Source: Primula veris
Lineage: Eukaryota > Streptophyta > Magnoliopsida > Ericales > Primulaceae
DNA length: 64,000 nt
Assembly (NCBI GenBank): GCA_963682055.1
Contig: OY821740.1
Span: forward strand, 30,892,795-30,956,794
Direction: 5' to 3'
Part shown: in pieces, positions 1 through 11,339 of the stretch
How positions within the stretch are numbered: position 1 is the first letter of the stretch
Layout of the letters: each line of letters opens with the position of its first letter
Program-made: the position numbers and the translations under genes
Notes under the pieces: generated by a model
Seen by the model: the letters and a program-made list of their open reading frames with translations, nothing else
Told to the model about the DNA's origin: nothing
Databases searched by the model: none

Positions 1-560
1 CACACTCCGGCCTCAACGAACGCCTTCAAAGTCTGCAATAAACTTGGCATTCGATCTTCAAGAACGTCTAAAAGCAGCAATCAAGGCATTTCTACGGATC
101 AAAATCTTCAAGTTCTTTCCCAAATCTGAAGAACTTCTACAACAAATCTGCCTTCGATATTTAGGAACGACTACAAGCAATAAACAAGACGTTTATGCAA
201 ATCAAAGTCTTCAAAATTCTTCCCTAAATCTGAAGAATTTCTACAATAGATCTGCCTTCGATCTTCAGGAACGACTATAAGCAATAAGCAAGACGTTTCT
301 GCAAATCAAAGTCTTCAAAGTTCTTCACCAAATCTAAAGAAGTTCTGCAACAAATCGACATTCGATCTTCAGGAACGACTACAAGCAATAAGCAAGACGT
401 TTCTGCAAATCAAAGTCTTCAAATTTCTTCAATAAATCTGAAGAACTCCACCCAAGAAATCTACAACAAACCGGCATTCGATCTTCAGGAACGACTACAC
501 AGAAGCAAAAACACGTTTATGTAGATCAAAATTTTCAAGTTATTTTCCAAATCTGAGGAG
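1..560. repeat. Tandem repeat, unit about 104 bp
   Basis: About five diverged copies. The marker CGATCTTCAGGAACG or a variant starts near 52, 155, 259, 363 and 479, giving spacings of 103, 104, 104 and 116 bp. Each unit also carries versions of AAATCAAAGTCTTCAAA and a (C)TGAAGAA motif. The array probably continues off the left edge. The short open frame at 44-280 simply reads through the repeat and is not a gene. Origin unknown; it may belong to a transposon outside the window. Confidence 0.85.
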
Positions 561-1334
561 CGTCAAAATCATCAACGAAATCAACAAAACTACAAAGTTC
601 TTCATCAAAGCCGAAGAATTTTACTCAACTTCAACGAACTCAACAAAATTCATCAGAGAGTCTACAACAACATTTCGAGCCATCACAAATTGTTCGAATA
701 GGAGAATCAAAGGGCTTTTATTTCTATAAATTTATTTTGTTTTGTATTTTTTTTGTCCTGTTTGAGCATTTGGTGAAAATGTGCGTGAAACCGTTAGACT
801 TTTAAGTTTTTCCTCATTCTGGAAATTGAATATTGTCACTTCTGCTGGTATACTTAATTACAAAGTTATTAAATAAAATTATGCATCTTTCCTGTTTTTC
901 CTATTCAATCATCCACATTCAATGTTATTAAAAAGTCTCTCTCTCTCTATATATATATCGTATATACCTCAATTTGGTTTTGGATTGAAGTGAAAAACGT
1001 TACCACATATAAAAGCTTTTTGTCGTTTGCTAAACAAAATTATTGTTCATGCATGAAAGCACCGGTAGGCGGTAGTATTATTCATTTGAGTGCTATTATT
1101 AATATAATATATAGCTTTCTTTTTATGATTAGGATGTACTAAAATATTCCATTATTTTATGATTTTATCGATTTCAAGGAATAGTATGTGATTTGGTAGA
1201 CCCGAATCTTGTAGACTTTCCCAAATGGGGTGAATTTGTATAACAAAATTCTCCCTCTTTCGGAATTAAAGGTCAGTTGTTGCAGTTGTTCAAACATTAT
1301 CATGAATTCAATATTATTATTCTCCCTCTTTTGC
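561..1334. other. AT-rich sequence without recognised gene
   Basis: The repeat fades out after 560 into CA- and AAG-rich sequence, then AT-rich DNA with a short (CT)n(TA)n tract at about 933-960. I see no coding region, RNA gene or clear transposon ends. Confidence 0.6.
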
Positions 1335-1506
1335 AGGTGCAGATCCCATTTCACGTAGACAATTATGGCACCTCCAATCCTTAAACTTCGCAACTTCCAT
1401 AGGAGGAAGAATAGTTCTATTTCTCTCCTCAGATTCGTTCTGTTTTTGGTTGGTAAATAACGGTCCGCAGACACTATCCTTTTGCCGCATTTCAGTGACA
1501 TGTCCA
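1329..1506 (-). pseudogene. Exon copy in the left inverted-repeat arm, acceptor site lost
   Basis: On the minus strand this matches the 5' part of the exon at 5634-6016 and stays open in the same frame (shared WRCHNC-type stretch). Homology stops just after the codons for SAPAK, so only about 58 codons are duplicated. The splice acceptor seen in the right arm (TGTAG) reads TGTCG here, so this copy would probably not be spliced. No downstream exon is present. I infer a dead inverted copy of part of the fragment at 5634-6231. Confidence 0.6.
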
Positions 1507-2708
1507 CGACATTCAGATCAAGGGAAACAGATAAAGAGTTGTGAAGGTATAAAAAATCTTTGTTTTCATAAAAATAAAGCAATCAAGAGTCTGTTCAAAA
1601 GGATGTATAAAATAATGACAACTCATGAGTTGGAAACAAGGGCGAACAGCGAAAAGAATAAAATGTGATCACATTTTCTTACGATATATGATCTAATTCG
1701 AGAGCAATGATTTCTTGCACCTAGAGGTATAAGTTTGGGAGATTCATTCAACAATCAAATATTAAAAAGAATAGGTTTTATTATTACCCCTTCTCCCTAG
1801 CTTAGGATCCCAAAATTTGTAGGTTAGGTTAGGGTTGGAGTTTGCAAACTGCATGTTAACGCGTAATTATTATTATTATATATATATATATATATATATA
1901 TGTGCATTTCAGAATACCCTCTCCCTCCTCCAACTCTTGTTATATTTTAGATTTTTATTTGTTCGTTCGTCAATATTCTAAACATATTTTCATTATTTTC
2001 AATTTATATTTATCTTTATGATTTAATTTATTTTTAAAATTTAGATTGTTTATGCAATTTATGTAAAATTAAAGAATAAAATGAAAATTCAAGTATCAAT
2101 CCGCCTCAACCCGTAATTTACTTTGCGGGTTGAGTTAGATTGGATTGGAGTTTTAATAGTAATGTGTTGGGTTGGGTCAGGTCGGGTCTGGTTGATATTT
2201 AAATTTTACCAACTAATTACAATCCGCACTGCAATTTATTTTGCAAGTTGGATTAAAATTGATGTGAGTCCGCACTAATCCGTCTCGTTCCCATCCCAAA
2301 TACAAACTGTACTTTTTCAAGAGTGCTTTATTCTCTGAAGCCCTCTCAGAGTATTTTTTTTTATGTCTTAGATACGAATATGTATCGGCATCTAATACTT
2401 TGGCCAAAATTATATTTTTATTTATTCATAAATTATAATAATGCATTCTATATCTATCAACACCATATAAATAATTCACAACTAAATGATACTTAACCAT
2501 AATAATATGTATTGAATGAGCGAAACTTACCGTATTGAGAAATGTTCGCACTTCTTCGAATGATTGTTTATAGAATCGGTCAGATCTATATAAGTTTTAT
2601 TAATACGCACAATGCTCTGACTATTTTCTGCACCTTCATCACTCATCTCTATAAGAAGATGATCAGTTGCAGTAACAGATAATTGTCGATAGTTCCAGAA
2701 AAGTAAAC
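1335..2708. repeat. Left arm of a 1.4-kb inverted repeat
   Basis: Read as reverse complement, this segment matches 4413-5812 over its whole length with scattered substitutions and small indels. Anchors include the exon-like block at 1329-1506, the (TA)n tract near 1878-1901, the pentad-rich block near 2100-2230 and the end GTTCCAGAAAAGTAAAC at about 2692-2708. The spacer between arms is about 1.7 kb. A transcript through both arms could fold into a long hairpin. Confidence 0.88.
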
Positions 2709-4412
2709 AGCCCTATCTCTCTAACCGGTATTCATCCAATAAGTTTACTAGGTTTATTTTGTAGTGATCGAGCCTATGTAAAGTTACTAGGTTTATTCTC
2801 AGTATATAAAATCATATAAATGCATATAACTAAAAAGGACCGCCATACCGGTTCATCAACCCATCAACCTAAAGTTTAAAAGACATTGAATTTTTAAAAA
2901 AAATATATAAATTAAAACCAATCAAAATACATATAAAATATTTAATAACACTCGTTTATCTCAGTTGTCAACACTCATATATCTCATATATTTATATTTA
3001 TTATACATGATTGTGTATACGAGTGTCTTTTTATTTGAACTGCCAATGCATGATATGACATAAGGAAAATATGTCCTCAACGTGTCAAAATAGGCCACAT
3101 TTTGGAGGAAAAAGCATGTTAATTAAGTTTAGAACATCCACACATTATTGGGGAAGCCTATTTTTTTTTTTAAAATAAGGGGAAACCTATATCTTGTTAG
3201 TGAGCCATCACACCATCAAACATTTTACGGGAAAAAATACATTTAGTATACTGTATTACATGTCGTTAACGATTTAGATACCAGACTATCAAAGTTAACA
3301 ATTGACGTATTAAACTATCATAATGTTCACAATTCAGATAACGCCGTTAAATTAGTTGGATGGAAGTTAGTTTTATTTTTTCATTTTGGTCATATTTTTT
3401 GTAACTTGTATCAATACATTCCATATAACTTTGGTAATTTTTTTCAACTTTTTTTAAAAAAATTTTTGGATAAAATAAGAAAGGGATACAGAAGGGGGTA
3501 GAGAATATGAGGTAGAAGATTTGGACTCAAAAATTATGGATTGTGAATGCACCTTCTTTATTATGTTTATGCTCTTTTGTAGATGTGTATGCACTTTTTC
3601 TAAATGTGTATGCACTTTTTTTAGAACTATATGCAAAATTCTCGATTTGTATGCACTTTACTGGATTTTATATATATATTTCTCGATTGTGTATGTACTT
3701 TTCTCGATTATGTATGCATTTTATGGATTGTGTATATACTTTTATTGATTGTGTCTGTATCTCTAATTTACGGAAATAATATTATTTCCGGTGCTATTAT
3801 TCCTACTTCTGCAGCTATTTCTTTGCACTTTTGCATACACAATACAGAAAAGTGCATGCACAATACGGAAAAATGCATACATAATACAGAAAAATGCATA
3901 CACAATCCATAAAAGTGCATACACAATCGAAAAAAGTGCATACACAACCGAGAAAAGTGCATACATAATACTAAATAAGTGCATACACATCGGGAATTTT
4001 GCATAAACATATAAAAAAAATGCACACACATCTAGAAAAGTGTATATACAAAATCAAGAAAGTATATGCACAATGCATAAAATGCATATAAAATCGAGCA
4101 AAATGCATATATAATACTAAATAAGTGTATATATATCGAGAATTTTACATACACATCTAAAAAAAACGAATACACAAAATCAAGAAATTGTATACAAAAT
4201 TTAGAAAAGTGCATACACAATATTTTTGAATTGTATTTCGATTTTTTTTTTGAATTTTTTGAATTTTTTTGAATTTTTTTATTTGATTTGATTTGATTTG
4301 ATTTTTTTTTTTAATTCTTTTAGAATTTTTGGGTTTATTTATTGAGTTGGTTTATTTAGTGGGCCGGACTAGAACTAAAATAAGTTTGAGTTCACGACTT
4401 AGACTTAAATAA
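2709..4412. other. Spacer between the inverted-repeat arms
   Basis: AT-rich spacer holding the palindromic repeat cluster at 3454-4225 and a T-rich block with GATTT repeats at about 4225-4320. Nothing else that I can support as a gene. Confidence 0.6.
3454..4225. repeat. Palindromic cluster of GTGCATACACAAT-type short repeats
   Basis: Between about 3540 and 3750 the unit reads TTGTGTATGCACTTTT; between about 3835 and 4220 the same unit appears as its reverse complement, AAAAGTGCATACACAA, roughly every 20-22 bp. The centre is a perfect 20-bp palindrome at 3771-3790 (CGGAAATAAT/ATTATTTCCG). The cluster sits inside the spacer of the larger inverted repeat. Short open frames on both strands follow from the repeat. 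It could be a foldback or MULE-type element, but I found no convincing target duplication. Confidence 0.8.
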
Positions 4413-5812
4413 GTTTACTTTTCTGGAACTATCGACAATTATCTGTTACTGCAACCGATCATCTTCACATGGAGAGTGATGATAAGGAAGCAGAAAACAA
4501 TCAGAGCATTGTGCATATAAATAAAATATATATAGATCTGACCGATTCTATAAACAATCATTCGACGACTTGCGAACATTTCTCAATTCGGTAAGTTCGC
4601 TTATTGAATACATATTATTATGGTTAAGTATCATTTAGTTGTGAATTATTTATATGGTGTTGATAGATCTATAATGCATTATTATAATTTATGAATAAAT
4701 AAAAATATAATTTTGGCCAAAGCATTAGATACAAATACGTATTCATATCTAAGACATAAAAAAAAATTACTCTGAGAGGGCTTCAGAGAACAAAGCACTC
4801 TTGAAAAATTAGAGTTTGTATTTGGGATGGGAACGAGACGGATTAGTGCGGACTCACCTCAATTTTAACCCAACTTGCAAAATAAATTGCGGTGCGGATT
4901 GTAATTAGTTGGTAAAATTTAAATAACAACCCGATCCGACCTGACCCAACCCAACACGTTACTATTAAAACTCCAATCCAATCCAACCCAACCCGCAAAG
5001 TAAATTGCGGGTTGAGGCTGGTTGAGACAGGTTGATACTTGAATTTTCATGTTATTCTTTAATTTTTCATAAATTCTAAAAACCATCTAAATTTTAAAAA
5101 TAAATTAAATCATAAAGATAAATATAAATTGAAAATAATGAAAATATGTTTAGAATATTAACGAACGAACAAATAAAAATCTAAAATATAACAAGAGTTG
5201 GAGCAGGGAGAGGGTATTCTGAAATACACATGTATATATATAATAATAATAATAATTACGGGTTAACATGCGGTTTGGATACCCCAACCCTAACCTAACC
5301 GACAAATTTTGGGATCCTAAGCTAGGGAGAAGGGGTAATAATAAAATGTATTCTTTTTAATATTTGATTGTTGAATGAATCTCCCAAACTTATACCTCTA
5401 GGTGCAAGAAATCATTGCTCTCGAATTCGATCATATATCATAAGAAAATGTGATCACATTTTATTCTTTTCGCTGTTCGCCCTTGTTTCTAACTCACGAG
5501 TTGTCATTATTTTATACATCTTTTGGATCAGACTCTTGATTGCTTTATTTTTATGAAAACAAAGTTTTTTTATACCTTCATTGTCAGTTTCTGTAACACA
5601 ACTCTTTATTTGTTTCCCTTGATCTGAATGTAGTGGATATGCCACTGAAATGCGGCAAAAGGATAGTGTCTGCGGATCGTTATTTACCGACCAAAAACAG
5701 AACGAATCTGAGGAGAGAAATAGAACTATTCTCCCTCCTATGGAAGTTGTGAAGTTTAAGGATTGGAGGTGCCATAATTGTCTTCGTGAAATGGGATCTG
5801 CACCTGCAAAAG
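4413..5812. repeat. Right arm of the 1.4-kb inverted repeat
   Basis: Reverse-complement partner of 1335-2708. The outer border falls inside the exon at 5634-6016, after CTGCACCTGCAAAAG. The inner border is GTTTACTTTTCTGGAAC at 4413. This arm continues without a break into the rest of the exon and a second exon, so it is probably the donor and the left arm the derived copy. Confidence 0.88.
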
Positions 5813-6231
5813 AAATTGGAAAACTTGCTGATAGCTTACCCAGTGCAATTGTATCAAAAATTCCTTGTTCTACAAAGGAAAACTTGAATAATGCACCCAT
5901 ATTAGAAAGTGTCCCTACTTGTACTGAATCGAATAGAGATGAAACATTAATTCCATCTCCTGGTAATGATACGGAAAAGAGAGGCAATGCTGGGAAATCA
6001 ATAGCTGATGGTTCAGGTATGTAATACATTCTAACTTTACCAGGCTTACAACTTTGTTCCCATGTCATTTTTCTTGTTTTTGTGTTTCCATTTTTCTGCA
6101 TTTCTGTTCTTAAACATAGTTCACTCTGTTCAGAAAATGATGTAGACCATCAAATATTTCCAGCTGCAAAGGACAAAATCAACATTAAACCACAGTTTGG
6201 AAAAGGAACCGTCCAGCATCATCGAAAATCG
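5634..6231 (+). pseudogene. Two-exon gene fragment, product not recognised
   Basis: Exon A runs 5634-6016 (acceptor TGTAG, donor GTATGT) and exon B 6134-6231 (acceptor TTCAG, donor GTATGT). Exon A ends one base into a codon and exon B completes it, so the joined frame is open for about 160 codons, starting before the ATG at 5650. The predicted peptide is hydrophilic, with a KDWRCHNCLREMG stretch that could be the last cysteine pair of a zinc finger, followed by a Ser/Glu/Asn-rich tail. I do not recognise the family. No upstream start exon or downstream stop exon is visible in the flanking ~1.5 kb, so it looks like a captured or decayed fragment. The first half lies in the inverted repeat. Confidence 0.5.
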
Positions 6232-7849
6232 GTATGTATATATACTTTAAACTTTGGTTTTTATGAATTGTTTCATCTTAAGAAAACCGATTTTGTAGGC
6301 TTGGTGCAACGTCTGTTTTGTAATTGTCTCTTTCTGGGCCGGTGCTTTATTTTGTATGAAAGGAATTTGTTTTCATAAACCGTAATTAATGTTTTGTTTG
6401 CCGAGGTTTTGTAATGGATACATCTGTCTATGTTACCATTGAAACTTGTCCTTCCAGTCTGTATTTCATAACTTTAAAAAAAAAAAAAAAATATTTTGCA
6501 TACAATATTTAGGTATGGTTTCCTCATTTGAAGTGTAGCAGAATATCACAAAGTTTTTGACATGATTGACTAGTTTTGTTTGACATTTGAAGTGTATTTT
6601 TTTAAAAAAATCTTTTTAATTTTTAAATATTTTTTTCGTTTTTTTTTAGATTTTTTAATGGCATATGTAAATATTTGTAAATTAATGTAATTTTTTGTAA
6701 AAGAATGATGAAGTTTAAAACAATCAGGTATTTTGTAAATAAATTGATAAATATGTACTAAATTGTAAATTTTACTAAAAAGGGGTTAACCTTCCCAAAA
6801 ACGGAAACGTCATCCTGACAAAACCCGTGTGCATCTTTTTAGAGCGAAACTACAAATATCCCCCAGAAGCCATATGTGTTTTTCAAATAGCCCCATTTAC
6901 TTTTATGTTTTGCAAATTAAGTCACACTAATCCTAAAAGAGCACAAATCTATATACCTTATTCTGCTTTGGAATACTAATATATTTCTTTTATATCTATA
7001 TTTTTACTATCCATAATCCACAAGAAACAATGTGTCCAAAACAAGGTCCTTTTTTTATATGAAAACAATTTTTTTTTTTGAATCAGACTTTTTTTTTTTA
7101 CATTAAATTGCTTATGTAAGAGGTTTATTCATAACGACTATCTCTTGTTCACATATACATTGAAAAATGCACAAACCATGGTATATAAAGTTAAGGGGAA
7201 GATAAGTGCAGACTATCGGAGGTGATTTTGAAAGTTATGATTTTTTTTCAATTTTTGATTATGTATTTTCACTAAAAATATGTTAAAAACGATGATTTGA
7301 CACAACTTATTTTTTTTTATTCTATCTAATTTAGTAGTTGATGTAAATTTTAACACCATTGATAAGTCATTCCTGGTTTCGCAAATGTGGATAGTTTATA
7401 GACAAATGTGGATAGTTTATTGAGGCTGATTACAAGTTTCCATAACACTCGGGGCTAGACTTGAATTTCCAAATATAATATATGTACACACACCCAAACA
7501 AAATGGAATAAAATGTCTTTATTGTATACTATACTATTAGGAGGTACTTTAAACTGAAGGGCCTTTTCAAACTTAATAGTACCCACCTGACACAAAACCA
7601 CATAAGCCTTTTTTTTCCCCCTTTTTCTTATTTTTCTCTGTTACTAGTAGTAAGCTTTAAACTTTTTTATATATTATTTTCTCGCCGCTAAATACCAATC
7701 GACGGCGCACTATAACACTATTCCTATCTCTTTATATATACGTACATACATATACAAACACATTAATTTCCTGGCCCAATATATTTTACTTTTCTTAATT
7801 CGAGATAATTCCAGTTAATCACCAAAATATCTCTCCCTTTTTTATTTAT
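6232..7849. other. AT-rich intergenic region upstream of NRPD1
   Basis: No gene seen. It has several poly-A/T runs. Near 7725-7780 there is a possible TATA stretch (CTTTATATATAC) and a GGCCCAAT motif (reverse complement holds TGGGCC, the plant site II core), both just upstream of the first copy of the duplicated NRPD1 leader. This makes it a plausible promoter region, but the start site is not determined. Confidence 0.45.
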
Positions 7850-7919
7850 TTATTATGCTATTTGTTTCTCACTCTCGTTGTTCATAGCGGTGCTAACTTC
7901 ACTTCTAGTGAGTTTTCTA

Positions 7920-7958
<39 letters not shown>
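7850..7958 (+). promoter_or_regulatory. Candidate NRPD1 5'-UTR exon (distal)
   Basis: Pyrimidine-rich leader-like stretch with (CT)n(TA)n just before a strong donor GTAAGT at 7959. A TATA-like sequence lies about 110 bp upstream. Its proximal paralogue is at about 10745-10854 with donor GTAAGA. Either could be spliced to the acceptor at 13698-13700. Inference from splice signals and duplication only. Confidence 0.35.
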
Positions 7959-8137
7959 GTAAGTAGAATTAATGATTTTACTTATTGTGATTGAATTTAT
8001 TTTTTATTTATCAGAGTTGATTTGAATATATGCATGTATGTATATCTGTGATCATTAACTGTTTACTTGGTTTATTTAAGTTTGGGATTTCCTTTTTTTT
8101 TTAGGTGTTTAATAATTAATATGGCTACTTGTTAGAA

Positions 8138-8705
8138 TTAACTGATTGTTTTAGTTTTTATGTTATGTGATTGATCAACGTAGTGCAATTTTATTCTAAT
8201 CAGATGATAAAAGTCGGTTATTGTTTTAGATTTTAAGTAATGTGATTGAACAACATGATGCAGTTTTATTCTAATTGGATGAAAACAATATATTATTGTT
8301 TTAGTTTTTAAGTAATGTGATTGAACAACATGATGCAATTTTATTCTAATTGGATGATAAAAATTTGTTATTATTTTAGTTTTTAAGTAATGTGATTGAA
8401 CAACATGATGCAATTTTATTCTAATTGGATGAAAACAATATATTAGTTTTTAAGTAATGTGATTGAACAACATGATGCAATTTAATTCTAATTGGATGAT
8501 AAAAATTTGTTATTATTTTAGTTTTTAAGTAATGTGATTGAACAACATGATGCAATTTAATTCTAATTTGTTATTATTTTAGTTTTTAAGTAATGTGATT
8601 GAATAACATGATGCAATTTTATTCTAATTGGATGATAAAAATTTGTTATTATTTTAGTTTTTAAGTAATGTGATTGAACAACATGATGCAATTTTATTCT
8701 AATTA
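8138..8705. repeat. Tandem repeat, unit about 75 bp
   Basis: Seven to eight copies of a unit containing TTTTTAAGTAATGTGATTGA, ACAACATGATGCAAT and TTATTCTAATTGGATGA. Some copies are shortened. The corresponding place in leader copy 2 (about 11565) has only a single diverged unit, so the expansion happened after the leader duplication. The minus-strand open frame at 8138-8413 is a read-through of the repeat. Confidence 0.88.
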
Positions 8706-8744
8706 GGATTTTCATATTTGGTCAAGTGTTTTGTTAATTGGTTT

Positions 8745-9545
8745 TTATACAATGTGGTGTGGTTTTTTAAACATGTGTTTCGATAAATTTCGGTTTTGAT
8801 GTGATTGACTAGGTAGGAATGATGTTAGGGATTTGATGATAGTTGAGTTGAGATACGTCTGTTTTGATAGAATTTTTGTGGAAAACGTGTTGTAAACGCG
8901 ACGTAGTTGCTAATTTTCTTGTAGCGATGGGGAGTTTGATAAAACGGATCGAGTTACTAGTACAATTATTGTTTTACAAAAATTTGGTGGTGGTGGAGGG
9001 GTTGAATGAACAATGTGATGTGATTCTTGAACATGTGTGTTGATAAATTATGGTTTCAATGAGAATGACTAGGTACAAAGTTAGGGCTTATTTTAGGGGA
9101 TATTGGCAATGCTTGAGTTGAGTTGCATCATATTTGCTAGATTTTTTGGTGGAAAGCGTGTTTAAGACGCGAGGTAGTCACAGTTTTTTTTACATAGATG
9201 GGGATTTTGATGAAACGGATTGAATAACTAGTATAAATATTGACTTAGGAAATTCTGGCAGTGGTGGAGGGGTTGAACGAACAATGTGATATGACTCTTG
9301 AACATGTGTTTTGATAAATTATGATTTCGATGAGAATGACTAGGTATGAGTGAAGTTAGAGCTTTTTTTAGGGAATTTTGATGATACTTGAGATACATCT
9401 TCTGTGATAGAAATATTGTGGAATACATGTTATAAACGCAAGGTAAACATAAGAAAATCGCGAAGGTGTGGATTTTGATGAGACAGATTGAGTTACTAGT
9501 ATAAGAATTGATTTAGGAAATTCTGGTTGTGGTGGACGGGTTAAT
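8745..9545. repeat. Three tandem copies of a ~260-bp segment
   Basis: Copies start near 8745, 9000 and 9260. Each contains GATAAATT..G.TTT, GACTAGGTA, a GTTAGGG/GTTAGAG block, GAGTTGAGA-type sequence, GTGGAAA.CGTGTT, GATGGGGA.TTTGAT and GGTGGTGGAGGGGTTGAA. They are more diverged than the 75-bp repeat. Similar single blocks occur near 11760-12240 in leader copy 2. Confidence 0.75.
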
Positions 9546-10740
9546 AAAGCAACTTGGGTTAATCTTTTTCCTTTTTTTTCTTTTTGCTTACTGATACAAG
9601 TTATGAATTTCGTCTTGAAAACAAGAGATTAGATGAGTGAAGAACAGTTAGTGCTTAGTTTATGCGAACCAGCTTCATTCAGTTTCATAAGTTCCCAGTA
9701 TTAACAAATGGGTTTTGTTTAATATGCTCGATTAGGTTTAATAATTAAGAAATACTTACTAACTATTGTTAGGATTTTGATGCGAATCAATCTGAGTGGC
9801 ACATAGTGTGTTTATTTGAATTTAATGGTCTGTGAGCTTGGTAAATATGAATCCGGTATAGTTATCAAAGAAAAGAATTTCATAAGACTATAAGAGTGTG
9901 TGAATAAAAAAAGTTAGGGCTCCATCGACACAAATTGACTATACTCGATTTCAAAGAACATATTGTTGGATATCGAGTTTGTTTACTCTGGCTTTTGTAA
10001 TGCAGTATGACGGTTGATATCGCTGCTGATTCATAACATAAAAAGGGCACTTCATTTTCAAGTTCAAGATTCAAATGATATTATTGATTTAAAGTTGGGG
10101 TTTTTTAAGCCTCCACATTATTCTCAATTTGCACAGTGCATATTTTTGATTGAATTTTAGTATAATGCGCATTATAAAATGAAGCTATATATATATATGT
10201 AGTGAACATGGGAACTTTTTTGTGAATAAATTTTCTGTCCAGTGTGCTTGATGAACAGATAAAGTCATAAAACTATGAATTACTGGAACAAAATTGTTTT
10301 GTTGATCAGCAATGTGTAAGTTTTTGTTGATCAATGACTGGTTCGTATAATTAAAGGCTGGGAGTTTTTCGTATTATGGTTTTTCTCCTAAGGTTTGAAA
10401 CTTAGTAATGGTTAGTTTAATTTTGAATGTCAGCATAAAGTGCATCGATAAAGTGCCATTTTCTGTATCTTTCCGCTGGCAATGATGCATAGTGGGTCTT
10501 AACAGGTGTAATAACTAATAAGTGAAACAGAACTAAGTATGTAATTGAGAAATGTATCTTTTTGTGACTCTTTTTTATACTTAATAGTGTGGAGGTGACA
10601 AATCCAAATATACACTTGCATTTAGATTTGTTTATTAATCAAGTTCTTGTTCAATTTTGTAACATTTTCATTATCACTGTTGTTTTAGTGTAGCATTTGT
10701 AAATTCTCATGAAAGATTAAAGTGTCTCTTTGACCAAAAT

Positions 10741-11283
10741 ATCTGTCTTTTTTGTGCTCTATTTGTTTCTCACTCTCCTACTTGATACCATGGCAAATTT
10801 TACTTATACACGCACACACACATACTCACACTCTTATGAGTTTTTTCGATATAAGTAAGAAGCATTAACGATTCTAGTTATTGCTATAGATCTTCTCCTA
10901 CAGTCTATATAGCACGGATACTCCAAAAATGTTAAAAATTGCCGTATCGGATATGATACTACTCCGATACCATATCGGATACGATACTACTCCGATACCG
11001 TATCGGATACTCCAAATGACACATCGTTGACTTTTCAAAGCTTTGACCAATCCGATAGTTCAATGATACTTCACGGATGCTTCACCGATAGCTCTTTTTG
11101 AATATGTCAGGGTGGAAATTAATATAATTTTAAATTCGGCAAAGTTGTAAACCTCACTAAACTAACACCTACTTCTTTGAGAATAAGGGTCGGATCAATC
11201 TATCTGCTCATATCTCAATCTTTTTGGAGAATTGTATTTCGCACCTGGTAAGTGAAAGTTTTGTGGCAGTATATTTTGTAGAG

Positions 11284-11339
<56 letters not shown>

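Larger units (their letters stand above)
7850..10740 (+). repeat. Tandem duplication of the NRPD1 leader region, copy 1
   Basis: This segment is a diverged paralogue of 10741-13740. Matches in the same order include the start (CTATTTGTTTCTCACTCTC at both ends), a donor-like GTAAGT at 7959, blocks near 9970/12550, 10130/12700 and 10280/12825 (shared ATGAATTACTGGAA), 10480/13520 (GATGCATAGT.GGTCTTAA), and the end 10670/13675 (TATCACTGTTGTTT). Its last bases align with the start of NRPD1 coding exon 1, but the ATG is replaced by TTG here. The copy has its own internal expansions at 8138-8705 and 8745-9545. Confidence 0.75.

Noticed and set aside
3454..4220. Several 60-93 codon frames rich in Cys, Tyr, His and Ile
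   Set aside because: They occur on both strands over short repeats and show no protein-like variation.
5454..6101. 215-codon minus-strand frame
   Set aside because: Antisense shadow of the two-exon fragment at 5634-6231, whose splice sites and phase support the plus strand.
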